DNA of 64,000 bases from Ostrinia nubilalis (GCF_963855985.1 NC_087109.1:4236001-4300000); one strand, 5' to 3'. Shown: positions 47,617-58,993, numbered from the stretch's first letter. Numbers and translations: made by a program. Notes: generated by a model not told the origin, from the sequence alone.

Positions 47617-47745
47617 GGCTGAGCTGAGTAGAGTTGTACCGCCTTATTTTAACTGTGACTATAACCAGAACTGGGTTTTGTGTACCTATGTAGATTGTCA
47701 GATTTGACGTTCGTTAAAGTTAAAGTACGATGGTACAACCCAGCC
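47617..47745. mobile_element. Same MITE family, copy 4 (opposite orientation)
   Basis: GGCTGAGCTGAG left, ACAACCCAGCC right, TAA flanks (47614-47616, 47746-47748). The internal order is inverted relative to copy 2. Confidence 0.78.
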
Positions 47746-48424
47746 TAAATATATTTTTCAGAGGTTTGCTTAAAAAAAGAAGAAGAACTATAAAGAATGT
47801 TACATTAACTAACATTATTATTATTATAAAGAGCTGTGGTTTTCTGAATAAAGAAAAATAAAATAAATAAACATGCGATTCCTTTCTTGTGGCTTTCTCC
47901 AAGATTCAATCTATTCTATTCCTATCTCTACAAAATTTTGGTGTATTGATCTTACTGTATCTTCGTCTATTACTCATCAGTACGTGACGTGATGGTACGT
48001 TTTATTGAACACGTGTTCAAGTCTTTGTGGACAGATAAATAGATTTCCTGCTCCAAATGAATGAATTATACGATGAAAAAACAGAAAAAACAGATAAAAG
48101 ACAGAATGTCAGATGTCAAACTTCTAATTTAAAGAGTTTGAAGTGCACTCAGAGATATTTTTTTAGTAGATAAATACGTAAAAACTTAATTAGTTATTCG
48201 ATAAACTAACGAGTTAGAGTACTTACCTACAACCGAACCTTATTTTACATGGGTAATTTATATAGATAAATGTCATGTCATGTTTTACTGCAGACCAAGA
48301 AATATTTTTTTTAATTGAGGAATTGCATCGCACTTTGTGGCGTTTCTGGGAGGCTTAGGTTCAGCAGTAGATAGTCATAGCCAGCGTGATTTTCTAAGCA
48401 TATCATCTTAAGGTAACGTAGCGT

Positions 48425-48490
48425 ACACGTCGCGTTGCAATCGCGCCATAGTCGCTCCGCAGTCGCGCCCCAGTCGCGTCGCTTACGAGC
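48425..48490 (+). repeat. GC-rich degenerate tandem of CAGTCGCGCC units
   Basis: CAATCGCGCCATAGTCGCTC, CGCAGTCGCGCCCCAGTCGC: about five 10-12 base units in an otherwise AT-rich region. Not part of a recognisable gene. Confidence 0.6.
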
Positions 48491-48889
48491 CAGAGGCGTA
48501 ATGATGTATCAACCACTAATAGAGGCGTAACCAGATCGCCTTCGCTCCAGTTACAATACAATGCTTTATTGCCCTATTGGTATTCAATCCTCTGACCTAA
48601 GGGAAACTAAAACATGATAAAGCGAAGAAAATAATATTCGAAGTCTTGACTTTCCAAGGACACGCCCTTATTGTCAGATTTCGTCTCGTTTTCGAGCCGA
48701 GAAACAATATTTTAAGTATAATTCGATTTTATTGAAATATTCTGAATTTGAAGCTCAAATTGTGCTTGAATTCGCAATATGGAAGCAACGTGCTTCTTTG
48801 ATTTAGTCCTTCCTAGTTTTGGTGCGCTAGATCAGTATTTAGCTTATTGTATAAGTACTATAGTATTTTAACGCAAATATCGAAACACT

Positions 48890-49132
48890 GGCTGAGTTGC
48901 ACCACCTAACTTCAAACTATGACTTTATCTGTGGGTCTAGACAAAGTGCAAATTATAATCGCAAACCAGTCGCAAAGTGGTCGAAAAGCACCTTTTTTGT
49001 ATGGAGTTTTGACGGATTCGATTTTCGATTCGATCAAAAAGTGCGTTTAGTCTAGGGGGGCTGGTGCTTTTTGTATGGAGTTTGACAGATTTTTGACGTT
49101 TGTCAAAGTTAAAGTAAGATGGTGCAACCCAG
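48890..49132. mobile_element. Same MITE family, copy 5, interrupted
   Basis: GGCTGAGTTGCACCACC begins and GATGGTGCAACCCAG ends the copy, but about 120 extra bases occupy the middle (about 48945-49065). The inserted part starts GTCTAGACAAAGTGC and ends GTGCGTTTAGTCTAG, itself weakly inverted, so a second small MITE probably landed inside. No target duplication is clear. Confidence 0.55.
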
Positions 49133-49616
49133 AAAAATGATTGATACTCATATGTAGTTACAAATAACTAACATACGAGTAGTTTAGGTACTTATTTTCC
49201 TGAAATTACAAAATATGTGTCCTTTATAATTATTCATAATTCACATAGGTTTATAGTTATAAAACTCATAAGAAATTTCCTTACAAATGAACGTAGCTTC
49301 ATTCACAAACGATTATGTAACATGAGCTTTGTAAGAAGTCCGAAGAGTTTTTGTCAGTTTTTTGCTGTCCAACTGTACAATACTAAATGTCAATCAAAAG
49401 AGGCAAGATCAAGGTAGAGTTTTAATTTAGTTTGATTTTTATAACATAAATAATGATGTAAAGATCGTAAGCCATTTAAATAAGATCACAATATTTAAAT
49501 TTAAAACCGGTTTTGAGTCTCACTAATTATAAGGCTGTTGTTTATACGTTAATTAATATTAGGGCAATAAAGGTAATCATTGTTTAATTGCTTAGTGACA
49601 GATGAGATGGGTGGTT

Positions 49617-49768
49617 ACGCCCGTAATCACAAACATTACTATGAGGTCTCACAGAGCGTGTGGACGCACAGGGTGACACACGAACTAATCACAAAGCTCT
49701 ATTCAACGCTGTGCGTTCGATTTCCTGCTTCACTTAAGCAAGCATCGTTTGTGAATACGGGTGTTGGA
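49617..49768. mobile_element. MITE with ACGCCCGTAATCACAAAC ends, copy 2
   Basis: ACGCCCGTAATCACAAAC at the left is inverted as GTTTGTGAATACGGGTGT at the right. GGTCTCACAG, GGACGCACAGGGTGACACAC and TTCAACGCTGTGCGTTCGAT are shared with 18165-18300. Confidence 0.68.
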
Positions 49769-49904
49769 GTATCGGTAAAGCCAATGCGGGTCTGACTTCA
49801 AATCCTGTTGAGGACAAAAGTTAGTGTGATGAGATAACTATCTAAACGATATGGATTTTGTGGTGTTTATATAGAACCTATATTTTATGCGGATTATATT
49901 TCGG

Positions 49905-50046
49905 GTCGGAAGATTAGGTGGACCGACGATTTTGTGAAGGTCGCGGGAAGAACCTGGATGTCAGCAGCGCAGGACCAGTCGTTGTGAATATCCTTGGGGG
50001 AGGCCTTTATCCAGCAGTGGACGTCATTTGGCTGAAACAAATGAAC
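49905..50046 (+). mobile_element. RTE LINE 3' end, decayed
   Basis: Matches 47400-47550: AGGTGGACCGACGAT, GGTCGCGGGAAGA, GGGGGAGGCCTTTATCCAGC, GCTGAAACAAATGAAC. The coding frame is broken. Confidence 0.75.
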
Positions 50047-50143
50047 AATATATTTCACCATAGCATAGAAAAAGGTTAATAATATGTTATTAGTTTTGAT
50101 ATTACACGTCATATAGCCAGATATAATGATAGTATCTACTTCA

Positions 50144-50247
50144 TCATCACCATTTCAGCCACAGGACGTCCAATGCTGAACATAGGTCTCTTCCAATGTT
50201 TCACATCGCCCGGTTGGTAGCGGCCAGCATCCAGCGCCTTGTAACAA
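50144..50247 (-). mobile_element. Second RTE family, 3' end, reverse
   Basis: CATCATCACCATTTCAGCCAC, GGACGTCCAATGCTGAACAT, CGGTTGGTAGCGGCCAGCAT: complement of 21450-21555. Confidence 0.7.
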
Positions 50248-50914
50248 CCTTTTTGAATATCTATTCGTACTTAGAACAAGGATAATGTCCTATGAATCAA
50301 TTATATGATACACAAAAAGTCCTATAGCGTATTCATGACGACATGACAGTGAAAAGGTTAATTACTTTTTTAGACAGAAACAATTGCCGCCATAGAATTG
50401 GTTATTCAACTTACGTACCGATAAAAAATAGAGCGACCGGTTTTATGAGCTTGCATCACTTTATTGCTTTAGATTCCACTTTACGATCGACTTTAATAAC
50501 TTGACAATAAGGATCAATTTAATCGTTATTCGATTTTCACAAGCACATTTTTAATTTCATTCTTTCTGATGCGGTTTTGAGCCGTATTTTGAAGATGATA
50601 GAGTTACAAATCGTCTGTGAGAGGTAATAAAGTAGCATTGATTTACGATTGATTAGAGAGGACATCGACTTTTCGTTGGCTATGATGTGAGTAGGAAATT
50701 AATGGGCTTTAGAAGGCTTTTCTGTAAGCTTCGATTAAATTAAGATAAGTACTCTGTAGAGAATTGTTGGCCATGTGGTACCTAAAACTGAAGCTTTTTC
50801 TAAAGAAAGCTTTGTAAGCACTACTTTAATAGTCCACGCAAAAAGAGCAATTTTGACTTTGACAATACCATTTTTCTTGAGGATGTCGTAAGAGGCGACT
50901 TAAGGACAATTTTT

Positions 50915-51224
50915 TAAAATCCACAACGAGAAAGCTCTTGGCCTGCATCTCACCTGATGGAAAGTGATGATCAGGCCGAAGGTGGAAGCGAGCTTCACCC
51001 GGTATCCACGACCACAGAGCAACTGACTATCTTACCTCTAACTGCCGGAACATAATGCTGTTAACACTGTTGTTATGGCGACTGACTTAGAGAAGATGGT
51101 GGTAGCTAGCCAGGCGGACTTAAGAACAAGTCCTGCCTCAGAAAATTCTGACCCAACTGGGAATCGAGCCCGGGACCCCTGGGTCTGAAGCAGGTGGTCT
51201 TACCACTAGACCACAGAGGCAGTT
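50915..51224 (-). mobile_element. tRNA-derived SINE, full length
   Basis: On the minus strand the head holds A-box-like TGGTCTAGTGGTA (51201-51213) and B box GGCTCGATTCC (51160-51170). The body runs through GTTCCGGCAGTTAGAGG, TCCATCAGGTGAGATGCAGG and AAGAGCTTTCTCGTTGTGG to 50915. The body is shared with 31495-31790. Confidence 0.78.
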
Positions 51225-51330
51225 ATTACATCAGGCCTTCCCAACCCTTCTAGCGAAGGGAATGTTTTCATTTGCTTCTTCCTTCTTTATTTTCGTTTTA
51301 AAATAGGAATAGCCTAAAGTAGCCACGTTC

Positions 51331-51565
51331 TGACAAGAGATCATGAATATTATAAATGCGAAAGTAAATCTGTCTGTCTGTCTCGCTTTCACGCCTAAAC
51401 CACTGAACCGATTTTGATGAAATTTGGCATAGAGATAGTTTGAGTCCCGGGAAAGGACATAGGATAGTTTTTATCCCGGTTTTTGAAACAGGGACGCGCG
51501 CGATAAAGGTTTTCTGTGACAGACAAAATTCCACGCGGGCGAAGCCGCAGGCGGAAGCTAGTAGG
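51331..51565 (-). repeat. Dispersed repeat ending in GACA units, copy 2
   Basis: Reverse complement of 17165-17398 (CTGTCTGTCTGTCTCGCTTT, CATAGGATAGTTTTTATCCC, CGCGGGCGAAGCCGC). The high identity of the two copies, 34 kb apart, suggests recent activity. Confidence 0.65.
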
Positions 51566-51569
51566 AAAT

Positions 51570-52375
51570 ATATTTAAAAATGAATAGTCGAAAGTTACTT
51601 TAAGTATTTAGTGCTTAAGGCTAGGCGCTTAAATAGGCATAACATATCTTTCGAACCAATTAGCGATTTCCAACAACCAGCAATTAAAAATGCAAAGCTA
51701 CCTGCGGCCATGCTTTATGAACCAATAAAACTGAAGCTGCTTCTAAACTAGACCAATAACGAAGATTTTAACGATCATCGACTACCGATGCGATCTCGAT
51801 TATTTGTTGTGGTTTGAAAGTAAAATTTGTGACATTGAACATTACTGAAAATTTTGTTCGCGCACCCCCAGTTTTTTCAAATATTTTTTTATAGAAGGTT
51901 TGCCACATAAAAATTCAACATCTTGTTATATTTCCATCATTATAATATGAATGAAGAGGTCTTTAAAAGTTTCTTGAGGATTTCGGCATGTCAAAAACAT
52001 AGTTGAAAAATCAGAACTTCTCTGAGAAAAGGTGTTTGAGTTTCTACAGTTAAAGGCTAAAAGGCAAAGTAAGAATACTTACTAACCAAAACTTCATTAA
52101 ACTTCCATCTCTTCTCTCATATAGCTGTCTGTCCAATGAGCAGATGGTCATCTCACGCGCATCAATTACGCCTCAATTGTTGAAAAATGAATTAATAACT
52201 CAGAATACAGGCCTTAATCGACTTATCGAACATTATAAAACAACAACAACAATCCAGTGAGCACAGTCAGTCGTCGACAACAACAAATCGATGGTCTAAA
52301 CCGTCGTTGTAATGAGTTTTATAATCACAGATGTTATCCAGACTTTTGCATGTCAAACATCACCTGCTATAGATG
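51570..52375. other. No recognisable feature
   Basis: Nothing beyond low-complexity sequence. Confidence 0.5.
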
Positions 52376-52381
52376 ACCCAC

Positions 52382-52526
52382 GCTGAACTGTCCCGCCAAA
52401 CTCAATGACGGGGGGGCGCTACCATCGTTCAACTATATGGTTTCCAACATGGTAAAAATCGGAACTAGCGATTCGGTATTGACGGTGGCGCCCCACTGTC
52501 AATATCATGCACAGGACAGTTCAGTA
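52382..52526. mobile_element. Palindromic MITE, GCTGAACTGTCC ends
   Basis: GCTGAACTGTCCCGCC at the left, complement of ACTGAACTGTCCTGTGC at the right, with GGGGCGCTACC / GGTGGCGCCCC further in. Arms are imperfect and about 48 bp. Confidence 0.6.
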
Positions 52527-52529
52527 TTT

Positions 52530-54540
52530 TGGAACTATAGCTATTGTTTTGGTCCACAGCTAGAGGCAGAACAGACAGCTCAATTGTATTGAGTTCATTT
52601 TTGTTTTGATTGATTAACAGTGTCTTTTATCATGCCTGATAGAAATAAATTACCATAGAAATTGAACTTTGGACGCTTCACATAACTTTTAATTGTCTTT
52701 GTCTCAACCTTGATGGGAGACATCAAGAAATAGTCATTTGACTTTGTACGCGCTTTTAGGCACAAGAAATAAGCTCCATCTGTACTTCTGAATTCAAAGA
52801 GTCTTTAATCTTATTATATGAGATTGAGGTAAACGCAGACTCAATATAAAAATAAAACCAGTAAGAGCCTAGCAAAACGCATGGAGATCCCTTATGAATA
52901 TTACTTGTGCCTATCGGAAATTTTTGTGTTTAAAAAGGTAGGCAGGTATTTGAAAAAAAGAACACGTAAGATTGCAGTCTAGGGTGTACTCTGGACCACT
53001 TTAGCTGCCCATTAAGTGCCTGTTGCACTCTCTTTTATTATAAAGCACAAAAACACAACACAATACGATTAATCTATTCAGAATACGAGCCGTTAAAAAC
53101 TTCTTAAAAAGCTCTTAACTATGTTCTCACAAACATTTATAGCTTGACATCGCATACCCAAAGGACTGGCGTACCTCATTTTACTTTGCTATTGTCTCAC
53201 CCAGTCCCATGCGCCGATTACAATACAATACTCTTGTGAAATATGCGAAGAAAAGTAGGACTGTGTTTATGCGGGGCCGGTCTTCATTAGACTTGCTATT
53301 TAGCCAATCAATCAAGATAAAACCATTAATTAAATGTTAGGAGCTAGACCGTCCTATATAGCTACCTAACATCTAAATGATTAAGCAAATTGCTAGTAAA
53401 AGTTAAGTAAAAATACTAAAAATATAGGTGTCCCAAAAAGTAGTGTCAAGCCGAAGTTCAAAGGTAGAGCATCACTAGGGCTATCGATATCTCCCCTATG
53501 TATGTTCCGCGATTTTTGATAGTTTTGATTTTTTAGTTTTTTTTATTACGATTGCCTCCCGTACCAGTGGTACTCGCAAGTTCCTCAGTTACTCCGTGAC
53601 CATGGCGCTTGTAACAGTGCCGAAATATCGGAAACTCAAAATTAAGGTACATGGTAGTAATAATAATTAGGATTCATGAATAACATAACTTAATGTTATT
53701 AAGATGTGTGTGATACCTACCTAGGGTCTAGCTAGTAACCAGTGAGTTGCAACCTCTAATTTGTTAGGCTTTTGTGTCATAAAATTATATTAATCCTTAT
53801 GATTTAACTTGACCATGACTTTAGCTAAACTAACCTAACAGTGCCGTAACTTCCATCAATCTATATCATCTCTGGAACCGTCATTATCTATTCACCTCTG
53901 GATAACGGATAGTGATGTGCAGTAAACGTCAAAGTGACGGACGGCACGCCAATCCGCCTATACGTCAGCTGATTGGTGTGTCAGAAGCCGGTAATTGAAA
54001 CGTATTATTATATTGTCTTGTAATAATAATACTTAGATGGATAATCTTCATCATAGCGCAGGCAAAATGTCATAATGGTACATACTCGTATGTTTTCACT
54101 GTACTTAGGTTTTGATTTTTCAACTGTCAAAAAGTAAGAAAAAAAACTAAGCCACTTGGTCTAGTTTGCAATGCCTCACTATTCTTGCCTTTCTTATTGG
54201 TTTATTTTCAAAAAAATACTAGAAAAAACTCTACATTGAAATCAAACTGCATACTCGTTGTTTGTTTTTGTTTTAGGTTCTGCTACATACTTAATATGAA
54301 TTAATTCACAAGATTACCACTCTCTTAGTAGAATCAGAATAAATTCACTGCTTTCATTTACTTACTTAGATAAGTACTTTCACTTTTTTATAACACAAAG
54401 TAGCATCGCAAGCGGTTAGCAAAAATGGAAACTAAAATATAACGTTGTTCTACTAAATATTATTAAACTCAAAAAATGAACTCTCACAGACGGGAATTGA
54501 TCCCACGATCTTTCTCCACTTTTGACTACTCCAACTACTA
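52530..54540. other. Unannotated apart from the repeat at 53425
   Basis: No coding region or inverted element recognised. Confidence 0.45.
53425..53495 (+). repeat. CAGGGTGTCCCAAAAAGTAG repeat, copy 2
   Basis: GGTGTCCCAAAAAGTAGTGT, CAAGCCGAAGTTC, AGGTAGAGCATCACTAGGGC, then unrelated sequence after CTATCGATAT. Confidence 0.6.
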
Positions 54541-54544
54541 ACTA

Positions 54545-54905
54545 CGTAGCTACGACGAAATTGATAAATTTGGATGTAAAAAGAAAATATTTGTTTTTGT
54601 ATGTTTGTAACTCTCAAAAACTAATCGACCGATTTCAATAATTCTTTCATCATTAAAATGCTTCATTGTCCCTGAGTAACAAGCTATATCAGACTTTAAT
54701 CTTATTTATATTCACGAGGGTGATGGCACGGGAAAAGCTATATTCGATAAATTTTCGACCAGCGATTGAAATTCTTGGCTTATAAAAGCTCCTTTACACT
54801 ACCACTGCTTCGGAACAACAAATGGGCCAGTGCTAAGAAGAAGCAGCGCAAGAAACTCACTATTGTCAGCCTCTTTTTCAAGGGTTTACATTTCAAATAC
54901 ATTCG
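54545..54905 (+). repeat. Dispersed repeat pair of retroelement type
   Basis: GTTTGTAACTCTCAAAAACT, AATCGACCGATTTCAATAAT and GGGAAAAGCTATA form one familiar lepidopteran repeat. From 54785 AAGCTCCTTTACACTACCAC, TGCTTCGGAACAACAAATGG is the inverted form of 18300-18410. Confidence 0.5.
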
Positions 54906-55237
54906 GCAAGTGCCGAGATGTGTAATTAGTAACTAATTAGCTAGAATTTCAACCACCAAGCTGTGGTTTGGCCATGTCGACACCTGTATCTTGTGTGAAG
55001 ATCGCTACAGTACCCACATCATGTGAGAACTGTTTGTATGCAGAAATGGTACCTAATGCTATACTGGTGCATGATTTATGTTGTATGAATTTTCCGGTAG
55101 AATCTTGCTTGTATTGAGATGTATTCAGATAATTGGCAACTCTAAATATTACAACAGTAAGGTAGAGATCAATTTGAGCTTTATTACATTTATTTTAGAA
55201 TAATATACCGTTCCAGGATATTCAGCTTGATGTACAA

Positions 55238-55442
55238 CATATAGATCGTTTCATCCACGAAGACGCGCCCCACCATTCTTCCGCTAATGTTTGAGTGTTA
55301 TCGGTACACGCAAAATTTTCCATGGGTGCACACGCACACTACAATAATGACGCTCGGATTGCTCGGATCAAACTCCCAGCACCCCGCGCTTCCCTCGTAA
55401 AAAAATGTTGTTGCGCGTTTTCATGGATGAAACGATTTATAT
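55238..55442. mobile_element. TA-flanked MITE, copy 2, opposite orientation
   Basis: Same TAGATCGTTTCATCC ends; the right end is slightly decayed (GGATGAAACGATTTA). The interior is the reverse complement of the copy at 13467-13670, showing CCGCTAATGTTTGAGTG and CTCGGATTGCTCGGATC. Confidence 0.72.
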
Positions 55443-55725
55443 TGGTGATTAATTAATTTATTTATACATATATAAATAGAGAAGTCTTAACTGTTCACAT
55501 AATTTATAACGTAACATTTATACGTGTAGAAACACTCTGTAAAATAATTGAATTAAATACACATTGATGTGTTTGATGGTCATCAAAAGATGATATTAGT
55601 GCATTATTTTGCAACTATATGTGATGATGACTCTTAGTCAACACTCAACTCAACACTATTTACTATTAAATTACCTCGTTAAAACATGGCCACCATGTTG
55701 TAATCATTTAATTGTCATACAAATA

Positions 55726-56247
55726 CAGGGTGGCAACTGATATTGTATCCAAAAAAATGCATAGGTCTGAAGTCTTGGTTCAGTTTAAGTACTCTACACA
55801 TCAAGCCCGCCGGCTTGTTGTCGGTGGCTTTGTACGTATTTCAATAGAAATAAGACGACAACTTGTATTTTCTAAGACTTTTGACAGGTCTAAGGTCGAC
55901 GACTCATGTCGGCGGTCTTCGGGTTTGGTGTGAGATCACATTATTCCAACATTATTAATATTTTAGCTAACCCAACAAGCAAAACTGCAAGATTTGTGAC
56001 TAAGCTTCTTTCTAAATAATAAATGTTAATGTAAGCATAGGTTAAGATTCGATGGAAGTGACATGTTTTCGAACAAGTGTCCCTAAATAAAAACAGATTA
56101 AAAAAAGAAATTCCAACATCGTTTACCTACACTCTGTATGGTTGAATCTTTAATTTACACATTTCACAACAAATAAACTCATAAGGTTAGCTTTAATAAG
56201 TAAACTTGACTTACTTAAATATTACAGACCATGAGACCACCACCCTG
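55726..56247. mobile_element. Possible TA-flanked element with CAGGGTGG ends
   Basis: CAGGGTGGCAACTG at the left and the complement of CAGGGTGGTGGTC at the right, TA outside both. Only about 9 bp of terminal symmetry is visible, so the pairing is tentative. About 522 bp, no transposase. Confidence 0.4.
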
Positions 56248-56495
56248 TATACTCTTGTAATGTGATATACTTGTAGTGCCTCTTAATGTGGCAGACCATT
56301 TACAAATGCGCCGTAAGGTCGCAGGTTCAAGCCCAGTGAATGGTAACTAACTATTCAGGGTACCTGACATTAGTAATGCATACCTATATCTTGGGAAATA
56401 TCTTCCAGGCTTGACACGTATTGATTTTAGCATGAAGGTGAATGTAAGATTTATTCGAATTGTTGGTATTACCGGCAATATACTATCTAAAGCCC

Positions 56496-56683
56496 GGTCC
56501 GTGAGCACGTAGAATTTTGTCCAATGACCCCTAGCTACCCATCCTTATAATTATATTGCTGTCGCGACTGTGCGACTGGCACCCGCAGTGAGTGTGCGAG
56601 CGCGATAGCAACATAATTACGCGCGAGCAATAAGGATGGGTAGCTTGGGGTCATTGGACAAAATTCTACGTGCTCACGGACCA
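56496..56683. mobile_element. GTAGAATTTTGTCCAATG MITE, copy 2 (complete)
   Basis: GGTCCGTGAGCACGTAGAAT at the left and its complement at the right form TIRs of about 50 bp continuing through CCCCTAGCTACCCATCC. The loop contains GTCGCGACTGTGCGACTGGC as in copy 1. Confidence 0.78.
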
Positions 56684-56692
56684 GAATATAAG

Positions 56693-56872
56693 TCTAGCGC
56701 TGAACTCAGTCAGTGTCTGAGGTATGGGTGGGTGCGATAAGGGAGGGGTGACATTGACATATTATGACGTGACAGAGCATACAAACCTGAAGTCTCGCTG
56801 ACTTTTGACGTCTCAAAACCACCCTTCTGTGCCGCTTCCATACCTCAGACATCGACTGAGTTAAGCTCTAGA
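56693..56872. mobile_element. MITE immediately after the previous one
   Basis: TCTAGCGCTGAACTCAGTC...CTGAGGTATGG at the left is inverted at the right as CCATACCTCAG...GACTGAGTTAAGCTCTAGA. About 35-bp arms, 180 bp total. It abuts the 56496-56683 element, about 280 bp before the CABIT exon. Confidence 0.7.
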
Positions 56873-57124
56873 ATTATACTTTCGTCGTTGTTTGAATGTC
56901 TTATTTTATTTAGGCTCTTCTTCAGAAGTACGACGCTCTCTTTTAGCAGAGGCTTGGTGGTTAGCTGGTTACGCTTACCTAGGATACTGTAGGAAACCAC
57001 ACACTTTACAAATGATTTAAAACTCAACCTAACTGGTTTTAGCCTTAGCTACAATAGTCTATCAACTTCTGATCATTCCTCAAGACACCAGAGCAGTTGC
57101 TAACGACTCCTTCATACCGTGAGA

Positions 57125-57153
57125 CAATTCTAACTAAATATTTTCTTTCCCAG
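57125..57153 (+). other. Splice acceptor of the CABIT exon
   Basis: A branch-point-like TTCTAAC precedes the pyrimidine-rich TTTTCTTTCCCAG ending at 57153. Spacing of about 20 bases from branch site to AG is normal. It implies at least one exon upstream, which could be a 5' UTR exon. Confidence 0.65.
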
Positions 57154-57184
57154 GTGGCGGCAGTCGCATCAATGGCCTGAAACG

Positions 57185-57755
57185 ATGTTCAGAACGGCGT
57201 CAGTCGAGGGATCGGGGCCGAGGACGCCGCCCGCCTACGCGCCTCACCCGCCCTACGTGCCCCCTCGCTTCTTCCCGCCCAGGATCCGAGCGCCGCCCCC
57301 ACAATACTGCTTCGACGCAGCACGCTTCGCCTCCGACGCTTCTAAGCCACGCTACCTCGATGTGGAGCGCGAAAGGCTGGTCACAAGATGGCTGGCCGAA
57401 GCGAACGAAGCACTCGTCAGGCGTGACAGGCCTCCGAGGTACAAGCCTCGGTCTAGCGAACGAAGACCGGACTTTCTAGATCGGAGACCCAGTGCGCCGG
57501 AATGGGCTGACAACTTTCTTCTAGGCAGAAGAAACGGGTCCGTAGAACCTGAGGATGAAACTAGTGAACCTATGACGTTAAAAGAGTTTGTGGACAAGTT
57601 TTCTCTTCCAAGAGTGGTGAAGTTTGAGGGGGAGGATAGGCCAGTGCTGTTGTATAGAGTGCTGGAAGCCCACAGGAGGGTGGAAGCGGTCCCTCTGTCG
57701 GGGAAGAAGGGGAAACTGGTGGGGAAGCCGCTGTACATCCCTGATAGTTATGATG
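57185..57755 (+). CDS. CABIT-domain adaptor-like protein, 5' coding exon (partial)
   Basis: This is the one convincing host coding exon. The exon runs 57154-57755. The reading frame from the ATG at 57185 gives 190 codons plus one base, so it leaves in phase 1 at the donor. Residues 12-40 are proline-rich, with a PPxY motif at 15-18 (PPAY) and a second at 83-86 (PPRY), both possible WW-domain ligands. Residues 47-105 are rich in Arg. From about residue 130 the sequence (MTLKEFVDKFSLPRVVKF, then KPLYIPDSYDG at the exon end) resembles the start of the CABIT domain of GAREM proteins, which reads similarly around LPQI and IPVHYAGQF; Drosophila Serrano is another candidate relative. Family members are cytoplasmic signalling or polarity adaptors, but the role here is inferred. 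The ATG has A at -3. However, no in-frame stop lies between the acceptor and this ATG, so coding could begin in an earlier exon. A two-codon upstream ORF (57172-57180) lies in another frame. The exon is clearly GC-richer than its surroundings. The rest of the domain is not in the window. Confidence 0.72.
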
Positions 57756-57761
57756 GTAAGT
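57756..57761 (+). other. Splice donor of the CABIT exon
   Basis: GATG|GTAAGT is a near-consensus donor. The frame closes six bases later (TAG at 57764), which supports splicing here rather than read-through. Confidence 0.7.
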
Positions 57762-57764
57762 TCT

Positions 57765-58835
57765 AGAATAATTCCTTATACTCTTTTATGTTTTTCAAGC
57801 CTTATAAAGATTTACTGATAAAAGCAATATAAATCTTTGCAAAATAAAACCTACTGCAATGACATAAGTGCCATCCTTACTTCATGGAATGGAATTTCTT
57901 TTATATGTTGGTATAAAAATCTATCATGTCTGTTGTTATAGAATTAGACCATTCATTTTCTCATATTTGCAATCACACTACGAGTATAAAACAATTTATG
58001 TGTTAATATGTGCTCGTAAATCTGATAGCGAAAGAAACAAGATTCTAATTGATTTCTTTCTGAACAAACTGGGAAATGATATTTTACATCAACGGCAATC
58101 TAGGCCAAGATGAAGGCCGGACTTCTGATGTTACACGTCAAATTCAAACAATTTGACAAGCTAAAGCCGTTAGTAGAAAAATGCCCTAGGGCATAAACAT
58201 ACCATGACATTGGTTTGAGCGGATATGGAGATATGGGTCTCTGTACGACATACAACCTGATGTTTAACATTATCTAACAACCCCTCTGTGTGGTCGAGTG
58301 GTTGATAGAGTTATTTGATGTTTGTTTTAATTCCCAGATAAGATGCATAATTTAAAAAGATCAATAATGTTGTTAGTTCCATTTGGTACGATTTAAAAGA
58401 TTTGAAAAATCTAAAAAAGATCTAATAGCCACGACATTTTGAAGAATTTCTCATTTCAAACAACTTTGTCTCTCCAGGATGTCTGGAATAAATCGCTATC
58501 GATAAGAGCGCCTGAAATGTGCCAGTTCATCTGTAAAAGTAGTTGAATTTTTAATCTTTACCAGTTTTTATCGCACCCTAGACAAAACCTACAAAAACAA
58601 AGAATGAAAGTTAGGTATCTATGTAGATTTTTCTTTTCTAAAGCTAATCAATTTCAAATTATTGTAACCTTCAATCCAGTGAAGTCACAATGTTTGTGTT
58701 TTGTGACGAGCATGTAAATGGCATTTGAAATTACTAGAAAAGGCGCGTAGGAAGATAATAATATACCAGTGGGTGGGTAATGTTTGTTTTTAGATAAATT
58801 GGGTACAATTACACGATAATGGCTCTATACAGCTT
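57765..58835. other. Intron after the CABIT exon
   Basis: Scanned for the next CABIT exon, which should begin with two bases completing a Gly codon. No frame resembling that domain was found in this stretch. Confidence 0.45.
58280..58340 (+). mobile_element. Possible tRNA-like SINE fragment
   Basis: CTGTGTGGTCGAGTGGTTGAT looks like a tRNA 5' half with an A box; the B-box position (GTTTTAATTCCC) is decayed. It lies in the intron after the CABIT exon. Confidence 0.35.
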
Positions 58836-58838
58836 ATA

Positions 58839-58993
58839 CAGGGTAACCAAAAAATGTTTCGTTCAAAGCTAAAATTTAGATTCTATATAAGGCGTATCTA
58901 AATAACTAAGCAACGTAGAATATACATGAGGGATACAGCTTGATTTAAGGAATCTAAATGTAAGCTTTGAACGTCAAACCCCTGGCCACCCTG
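58839..58993. mobile_element. TA-flanked MITE with CAGGGT ends
   Basis: CAGGGTAACC and the complement of CAGGGTGGCC terminate the element. Arms continue through GTTCAAAGCT and ATTTAGATTC. TA (possibly TATA) lies outside both ends. 155 bp, Tc1/mariner-like by flank. Confidence 0.65.

Noticed and set aside
57352..57738. 128-codon open frame antisense to the CABIT exon
   Set aside because: It is the complement of a GC-rich real exon. Its translation has no family resemblance and no splice context.
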